From Alphaproteobacteria bacterium (lineage in GTDB: Bacteria; Pseudomonadota; Alphaproteobacteria; ATCC43930; CGMCC-115725), in contig JASIAN010000136.1 of NCBI GenBank assembly GCA_030042035.1, positions 1 through 42,257 of the forward strand: a DNA stretch of 42,257 bases, in the 5' to 3' direction. Positions within the stretch are counted from its first letter, which is position 1. Each line of letters begins with the position of its first letter. The notes under the pieces are model-generated. The model searched no databases and had not been told where the DNA came from. It saw only the letters and a list, made by a program, of their open reading frames with translations. Of the stretch, positions 37,346 to 42,257 are shown in pieces. The translations under genes were made by a program, and so were the position numbers.

Positions 37346-38248
37346 TCACCCGGCGTGCTCCTTGGCCCAGCGCGCGACGTCGGCATGCGTGCCAAACCAC
37401 ACGCCGGGGCGGGAGCGCGCCAAGCGGATCAGCTCCTCGATGATCCAGATGCGCGAACGGTAGCCGATCACATGCGGGTGCATCGTCAATTGGAACAGCC
37501 CGCCCTCGTCGTACGCCGCCTCGAACTCGCGGCGGAAGACATCGAACACGCCCTCCGGCGGCGTATAGGGCCGCAGCGCGGCAAACCGGCTCATCATGAA
37601 ATAAACCGCATCGTCGCGCACCCATTCGACCGGCAGTTCGACGACGCCGCAGGGCTCGCCGTCGAGCAAGAGTTCGTAGCAATCCTCGTCCGACATCAGC
37701 GAGGAATCGTAGAGAAGCCCCATTTCAGCGCAGATACTTAGCGTGTTCCAGCTGAAATCCCAGGACGGCGTGCGCAGCCCGACCGGTCGCATGCCCGAGA
37801 TCTTTGCGAGCGTGTCGGCCGAGCGCAGCATCAGGTCGCGTTCGTCTTGATATTCCAGTACGGAATTCAATTCGTGGATCCAGCCATGGATGCCGATTTC
37901 ATGGCCTTCGGCGACGATGCGGCGCTGTTCGTCGGGGTGAATGAGGGCCGTCACCGCCGGCACGTAAAACGTCGCCTTGACGCCGTAACGCTCCAGCAGC
38001 TTCAGGATGCGCGGCACACCGACCCGCGCGCCATACTGGCCCCAGGCGAGCCGGCCCAATGACTTGCCGCCGTCGCGCAATTCGTTCGTCTCATGGTCGC
38101 TGTCGAACGACAGCGCGACGGCGCAGCGCGCGCCCTCGGGCCATTTGCGCGGCCGCAGCGGCCGCCCGGCGCGCACCCGGCCGACGAGCTGGCGCCAGTG
38201 TTCCTCCGGCCATTGCCAGGGTTCGCGATCGGATTGTGGCCGGTCCAT
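37346..38248 (-). CDS. NodB-fold polysaccharide-deacetylase family protein (HP0310/PuuE-like group)
   Basis: The product has 300 residues. The NodB-homology motifs are Asp49-Ser-Asp51 (FDSDHE), His121-x3-His125 (HGWIH) and Arg159-Thr-Pro161 (RTPSWDFS). FTMHPH-like metal and base residues appear late (QLTMHPHVIGYRS). The sequence GVPRILKLLERYGVKATFYVP places it with cytoplasmic deacetylases such as Helicobacter HP0310 and allantoinase PuuE, which lack signal peptides. None is seen here either. Beside a ureidoglycolate-lyase-like gene, ureide or amide hydrolysis is plausible, but the substrate is not determined. Confidence 0.83.
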   Translation of the reverse strand: MDRPQSDREPWQWPEEHWRQLVGRVRAGRPLRPRKWPEGARCAVALSFDSDHETNELRDGGKSLGRLAWGQYGARVGVPRILKLLERYGVKATFYVPAVTALIHPDEQRRIVAEGHEIGIHGWIHELNSVLEYQDERDLMLRSADTLAKISGMRPVGLRTPSWDFSWNTLSICAEMGLLYDSSLMSDEDCYELLLDGEPCGVVELPVEWVRDDAVYFMMSRFAALRPYTPPEGVFDVFRREFEAAYDEGGLFQLTMHPHVIGYRSRIWIIEELIRLARSRPGVWFGTHADVARWAKEHAG

Positions 38249-38332
38249 CGCCGCGCCTCCTCGTACCGGTTTCTCGCCCAGACGGTAGGGCGATCCTCCC
38301 GCGCCGGCAAGCCCGGCGACGGCGCGGTGTGG

Positions 38333-39007
38333 CTAGGCGGGCGGCGGTAGCGGCAGCGCCAGGTAGCAGCCGAACTCCTTCGCAAAATCGACCGAGACGC
38401 GGGCGTGCACGCGGCCCTGGCGATCCAGGAGCTCGGCGTTGTCGGCCAGCGGCACGATCGCGCCGTGCCAGATGTTCGGATGGATATAGAGGCCGCAGCT
38501 GCCGTCGCACAAAAACCCGACGAAGTGTTCCGGCGTCACGTCGTCGCCCGGCAGCGCCAGCGGCACGACGAAGCTCTCTCCATGCAACGGATAGAACAGC
38601 TGGCCGCCGTCGGGGTGGTAATTGGCGCGCCAGACGAGCGCCTGTCGCCGCGGCTTTGCCGGGCCGGCGGAGGCTGCGTCTTCCGGCCATTCGCTCCAGG
38701 CAAAGATGTAGCTGTCGCCGACCGCATTGTTGCGGGCGTAGAGCGTGTCGCCGCGCCACCCGAATTCGAAAATCCCTTCGGTAATGCCTCCTTGATCGCC
38801 CGAATGGTCATCGACCGGCCGCCAACCCTGCGCCGGCCAGCGAACGATCTCGATCGGACGATCCGCGGGCCGCTCGACCAGATGGCCGTAGCCTTGCAGA
38901 TTGGCCTCGGTGGCGGCAACGATCTCGACCTGATGCAGGCGTCGCACGCCGGTCGTCGGCACATAGATCGTCATCGCGGCGATCTCTGCGGGATCAAATT
39001 CACTCAT
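38333..39007 (-). CDS. Ureidoglycolate lyase-like cupin protein
   Basis: The product has 224 residues, longer than bacterial AllA (about 160). The C-terminal part matches the ureidoglycolate lyase cupin: LFYPLHGESFVVPLALPG, then LYIHPNIWHGAIVPL with the conserved His pair. The N-terminal 70 residues carry extra strands. AllA-type enzymes split ureidoglycolate into glyoxylate and urea, the last purine-ring step. The NodB-fold protein follows 84 bases later in the same direction. ATG 39007 was chosen over the longer 39049 start because GGGGGTGG precedes it. Confidence 0.7.
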   Translation of the reverse strand: MSEFDPAEIAAMTIYVPTTGVRRLHQVEIVAATEANLQGYGHLVERPADRPIEIVRWPAQGWRPVDDHSGDQGGITEGIFEFGWRGDTLYARNNAVGDSYIFAWSEWPEDAASAGPAKPRRQALVWRANYHPDGGQLFYPLHGESFVVPLALPGDDVTPEHFVGFLCDGSCGLYIHPNIWHGAIVPLADNAELLDRQGRVHARVSVDFAKEFGCYLALPLPPPA

Positions 39008-39274
39008 CGGTCCACCCCCTTGATCGATCGCCTTAAACACCGCTTTCATGAAACTGCCGTGATCGTTCGATGACAGTCGCTATGGCCCGTCGCCGCCGGC
39101 GGGCGCGGCCGAACGGTCAAGGGACGCAGCCAGAGAACTGCTCCATGCCGATGTCTGCTTCGCCTGCTGTGCTGGTGTATAAGTCGGAAAAACGGGGAAC
39201 GGAATGCAGCCGCGCGCCGGCGCGACGCCGATGCTCGCGATCGCCCGGCCCTGCGGCAGATCGGAGGCAGACAG

Positions 39275-40060
<786 letters not shown>

Positions 40061-40069
40061 CGCCGGATG

Positions 40070-40927
40070 TCACGGCCGCGCGCCGGGGCCGCGCGTATCG
40101 GGCATCGCGCGGTCCTTGTCGCGCCATTCCTTCGACCAGGGCGTCAATGGCCGCGGCATCTCCTTGCCATCAACCAGGACCCGATCGACCTGCTCGTTGA
40201 AGAAGCACAAATGGCCCTTGATCTTCGGGCACTCGGCGATCGGTTCGGGATAGCTCCAGACAATATCGGGAAAAATCTCGTCGCCGATTTTGACCGACCA
40301 GTAGCGCGCCTTGCCCTTATAGGGACAGCGGGTCGTCTTGTCGCTTGGCACGAGAAGGTCCATCCGCACATCCTCGGGCGGGATGTAGTAGCGGGTAGGC
40401 AACCGCGTCTCGAACAGAAACTGCGCGCGCCGCGTCTCGGCGATGGTCTCGCCGCCAACGATGACCCTGACCGGCCGCGATGAGGCGACGACATCGACCC
40501 GCTTATAGGGATCGCGCGGATGGACAAAGATTTCCTCGTCCTCCTCGTACCAGTGATCGACGCGGTCCCAGTAGAACGCAACGAGATCGGCAAGCGCCGG
40601 CACCTCGTCATAGGGGTCGGGATAGCCCCATACCGCGTTTTCCGACACCCGATCGCCGACCCGGATCGTCCAATACGACGCCTTCCCCTTGTAGGGGCAG
40701 AACGTATGGTGGTCGGTCGGTGCCAGCAGGTCGAAGCGCACGTCGGTGCGCGGGAAATAGTAGACCGGCAGGTGCTTCGTCTCGAACAGAAGCCGCGCGT
40801 TCGTGCTGTCGGCGACAAATTCGCCGTTGAACTTGACGCGCACGCGCCGCGGCGAAGGCTCCAGCAGGACCTTGTAGTCGGGGTTGGTCTTGAACCCGGA
40901 TTCCCGCCCGTCGATGACTGTTGCCAT
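40070..40927 (-). CDS. Tandem DUF427 protein
   Basis: The 285-residue protein is built of two copies of DUF427 (PF04248). Each copy has an R-VRV strand, a FETKHLPVYYFPRTDVRFDLL-like strand pair and the CPYKGKASYW / CPYKGKARYW motif (about residues 77 and 200). The two halves are about 45 percent alike by eye. Single-domain forms of about 95 residues are common; double ones occur in actinobacteria and proteobacteria. The function is unknown, although the fold is predicted to be a beta-tent. GGAGG-like purines precede the ATG. Confidence 0.85.
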   Translation of the reverse strand: MATVIDGRESGFKTNPDYKVLLEPSPRRVRVKFNGEFVADSTNARLLFETKHLPVYYFPRTDVRFDLLAPTDHHTFCPYKGKASYWTIRVGDRVSENAVWGYPDPYDEVPALADLVAFYWDRVDHWYEEDEEIFVHPRDPYKRVDVVASSRPVRVIVGGETIAETRRAQFLFETRLPTRYYIPPEDVRMDLLVPSDKTTRCPYKGKARYWSVKIGDEIFPDIVWSYPEPIAECPKIKGHLCFFNEQVDRVLVDGKEMPRPLTPWSKEWRDKDRAMPDTRGPGARP

Positions 40928-41027
40928 GTCGCATCCTCCCGTCGCCAGAGGCCAGCCCGCCCCTTCGGTTCGCGGTCATTCTGCCATAGGATGGCGCGTC
41001 GCGCGAACCGCGCATGAGGATATGGCG

Positions 41028-41501
41028 ATGGATGAGGCAGGCGGCTGCGCGTGCGGCAAGGTGCGCTATCGGCTTAGGGCGACGCCGCTCGTCGTCCATG
41101 CCTGCCATTGCCGCGACTGCCAACGGCTGAGCGGCAGCGCATTCCTGACGAACATCTGGATTGAGCGCGGCTTTGTCGAGGCCGATCATAGAGCGCTGCG
41201 TTCGGTGATGCTGCAGGGCGGCAGCGGCAAGCCGCACGAGGTCTTCAGCTGCCCCGATTGCGGCACCGCCCTTTACAGCAAGTACCACGCCGCGCCGGGC
41301 GACACGGTGCTATTGCGCGCCGGCACGCTCGACCGGCCCGAGGCGGTCCGGCCCGACGTGCACATTTTCACCCGCAGCAAGATGCCGTGGCTGCCGCTGC
41401 CGGACGGCGTGCCGGTGTTCGAGTCGTTCTACCGGATCGCCGAATTCTGGCCGGAAGCGAGCCGCGAACGGCTGCGCCGCAACATCGCCGGCGAAGGCTG
41501 A
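41028..41501 (+). CDS. GFA (glutathione-dependent formaldehyde-activating) family zinc protein
   Basis: This 157-residue GFA-family protein (PF04828) has zinc ligands in GCACGKVRY (Cys7, Cys9), HACHCRDCQRLSG (Cys26, Cys28, Cys31) and FSCPDCGT. The family includes Gfa, which speeds S-hydroxymethylglutathione formation, and CENP-V, but most members are uncharacterised. GAGGA at 41016-41020 lies 7 bases before ATG 41028, which decides between this start and the ATG at 41022. No formaldehyde dehydrogenase is nearby. Confidence 0.87.
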   Translation: MDEAGGCACGKVRYRLRATPLVVHACHCRDCQRLSGSAFLTNIWIERGFVEADHRALRSVMLQGGSGKPHEVFSCPDCGTALYSKYHAAPGDTVLLRAGTLDRPEAVRPDVHIFTRSKMPWLPLPDGVPVFESFYRIAEFWPEASRERLRRNIAGEG

Positions 41502-41582
41502 ACCGGCAGTGATGGGCGGACCAGGTCGTACCCCGTTCGTTCCCCTTGCTGGCGGGCTAGGTCTTTGCTACGTGACGGGCAT

Positions 41583-41657
41583 GCGGGTGTAGCTCAGGGG
41601 TAGAGCACAACCTTGCCAAGGTTGGGGTCGAGGGTTCGAATACCTTCGCCCGCTCCA
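41583..41657 (+). tRNA. tRNA-Gly(GCC), CCA encoded
   Basis: The 75-base sequence folds as a complete cloverleaf. The acceptor stem GCGGGTG pairs with CGCCCGC with one G-U. The D-arm is GCTC-AGGGGTA-GAGC, the anticodon loop TTGCCAA reads GCC at 41615-41617, and the T-arm contains GGTTCGAAT. Discriminator T and CCA (41655-41657) are encoded. It reads glycine codons GGC/GGU. tRNA-Gly genes often serve as integration sites, and the following spacer has repeat-like DNA. Confidence 0.95.
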
Positions 41658-41687
41658 AAATAACCCAATAGATTCAATCAGTTATGG

Positions 41688-41710
41688 ACGGCCCGAAAGG
41701 GCCGTTTCTG
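41688..41710 (+). terminator. Rho-independent terminator after tRNA-Gly
   Basis: A seven-base-pair hairpin ACGGCCC/GGGCCGT with a stable GAAA tetraloop (41688-41705) is followed by TTCTG. The T-run is short, but position 31 bases past the tRNA end and the strong stem fit termination of the tRNA transcript. Confidence 0.7.
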
Positions 41711-41733
41711 CTTCCAGGGCAGGTGCGAAGACC

Positions 41734-41755
41734 GAATGGAAGCGGAATGGAAGCG
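41734..41755 (+). repeat. Tandem 11-bp direct repeat
   Basis: Two perfect adjacent copies of GAATGGAAGCG occupy 41734-41744 and 41745-41755, just past the tRNA terminator. No gene covers them. They could be protein-binding sites (for example arm sites of an integrase that once used the tRNA) or chance slippage. Confidence 0.5.
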
Positions 41756-41776
41756 GTTGGAGTAAAGTCGTGGGAT

Positions 41777-41797
41777 ACCCTGGCGTAGCGCCAAGGT
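41777..41797. promoter_or_regulatory. Imperfect 21-bp dyad upstream of luxR-type gene
   Basis: ACCCTGGCG (41777-41785) and CGCCAAGGT (41789-41797) are inverted with one mismatch and a TAG centre. The ACC...GGT ends and length resemble lux-box-like operators, but the core does not match a defined consensus. It lies 126 bases before the regulator start, so autoregulation is only a possibility. It could equally be an RNA stem. Confidence 0.3.
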
Positions 41798-41923
41798 TCG
41801 CGATCCCGCGGAGACCCGATCTTCGACGCGGCCACATGCGACTTGAAATCGGCGTTCAAGCCGCTCTGAATAGGCAAGCGAGGGAGGAGACGAGGACAAA
41901 CATGAACTGAAGTCGACCGCCCT

Positions 41924-42257
41924 ATGCACCGCGTGTTCCAGCGATTTGTCGACGGCCTTGCCGCGAGCAGCGACGCGGAGGGCCTCCGCGCGGTCCTGGC
42001 CGAGGCCGGTGCCGCACTTGATCTGAACTGCTTCGCCTATCTTTCCATGCCGCCTAGAAGGGGCGATGCGCCCGAACTCATCTCGAACTACCCGGCCGCG
42101 TGGACCGATCATTATCTGCGCGAGCATTACGAGCGGGTTGATCCCGTCATCGTCAACGCGCTGACCGCGACAGAGCCGTTCGAGTGGGGACAGGAATTTA
42201 CAGCGAGGAGTCTGTCGAAGCCGCAATGCGCGCTGCTCGACGAGGCAGCACAGTTCG
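41924..42257 (+). CDS. LuxR-type regulator, autoinducer-binding domain (partial)
   Basis: The frame is open from ATG 41924 to the window end (111 codons). It matches the autoinducer-binding domain of LuxR/TraR proteins (PF03472). Invariant ligand-pocket residues are in register: Trp60 and Tyr64 (YPAAWTDHYLREHYERVDPV), Asp73-Pro74 and Trp88 (FEWGQEF), equivalent to TraR Trp57, Tyr61, Asp70 and Trp85. The DNA-binding helix-turn-helix part would lie beyond the window. A TGA just upstream in frame excludes a longer N-terminus. The binding site is weak. A strong GGGAGGA (41883-41889) instead precedes a two-codon ORF at 41902. Confidence 0.85.
   Translation, partial: MHRVFQRFVDGLAASSDAEGLRAVLAEAGAALDLNCFAYLSMPPRRGDAPELISNYPAAWTDHYLREHYERVDPVIVNALTATEPFEWGQEFTARSLSKPQCALLDEAAQF

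Noticed and set aside
39008-39274. Small ORF in the 267-base gap (39070-39282)
   Set aside because: Arg/Pro-rich composition, no binding site and overlap with the enoyl-CoA hydratase start argue against coding; I see nothing else definite in the gap.
41521-41582. Promoter of tRNA-Gly
   Set aside because: TTGCTG and TGCTAC hexamers are present but only 14 bases apart, too close for a convincing sigma-70 promoter.
41678-42226. Leftward 182-codon frame near the right edge
   Set aside because: It is antisense to the LuxR-type gene, which matches its family residue by residue.

Overview
The window is about 42 kb of GC-rich, densely coding bacterial chromosome. A 5-aminolevulinate synthase (the C4 route to haem), the block dapD-dapE-membrane protein-truA-fmt, the hairpin repeats at about 5.9 and 36.5 kb and a perfect FNR/FixK-type site together point to an alphaproteobacterium, probably Rhodospirillales or Rhizobiales. 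The genus cannot be read from the sequence. No phage or transposase gene is visible. Most of the window is ordinary housekeeping and catabolic DNA, with a few accessory patches.

Layout. 0-8 kb: an AI-2E family permease, then a catabolic group (cupin, decarboxylase-type amidohydrolase, alpha/beta hydrolase, carboxymuconolactone-decarboxylase family protein) and propionyl-CoA carboxylase subunits B and A. 8-13 kb: acylphosphatase, then a leftward run made of amidase, lipoprotein, hemA, ribE, ribH and nusB. 13-17 kb: two membrane-associated glycosyltransferases (one in a clearly lower-GC patch) and undecaprenyl-diphosphatase uppP. 17-22 kb: lysine/peptidoglycan genes dapD and dapE, a coupled membrane protein, then truA and fmt converging on them. 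21.7-24 kb: a tartronate-semialdehyde-reductase-type dehydrogenase and a UbiH-family hydroxylase.

24-29.3 kb is the most unusual stretch: a compact capsule-type exporter operon. Its ABC-2 permease carries about 300 residues of N-terminal TPR-like repeats. A KpsT-type ATPase, a 57-codon ORF coupled at both ends, a KpsE-like inner-membrane protein and a GT-B glycosyltransferase follow. 29.3-35 kb: a TTC38-like TPR protein, N-formylglutamate amidohydrolase, pth, a ferredoxin reductase/ferredoxin pair and a second amidohydrolase.

35-36.5 kb holds two secreted proteins around an AT-rich intergenic region. One is a PEP-CTERM protein with a Cys/Gln pattern resembling thioester domains. The other is a Gly/His/aromatic-rich protein behind a perfect FNR-type box. 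36.5-39 kb: a leftward group of ureidoglycolate-lyase-like protein, NodB-fold deacetylase, thioredoxin and RidA. 39-41.5 kb: enoyl-CoA hydratase, a tandem DUF427 protein and a GFA-family zinc protein. The window ends with tRNA-Gly(GCC), a terminator, a repeat-bearing spacer and the start of a LuxR-type quorum-sensing regulator cut by the window edge.
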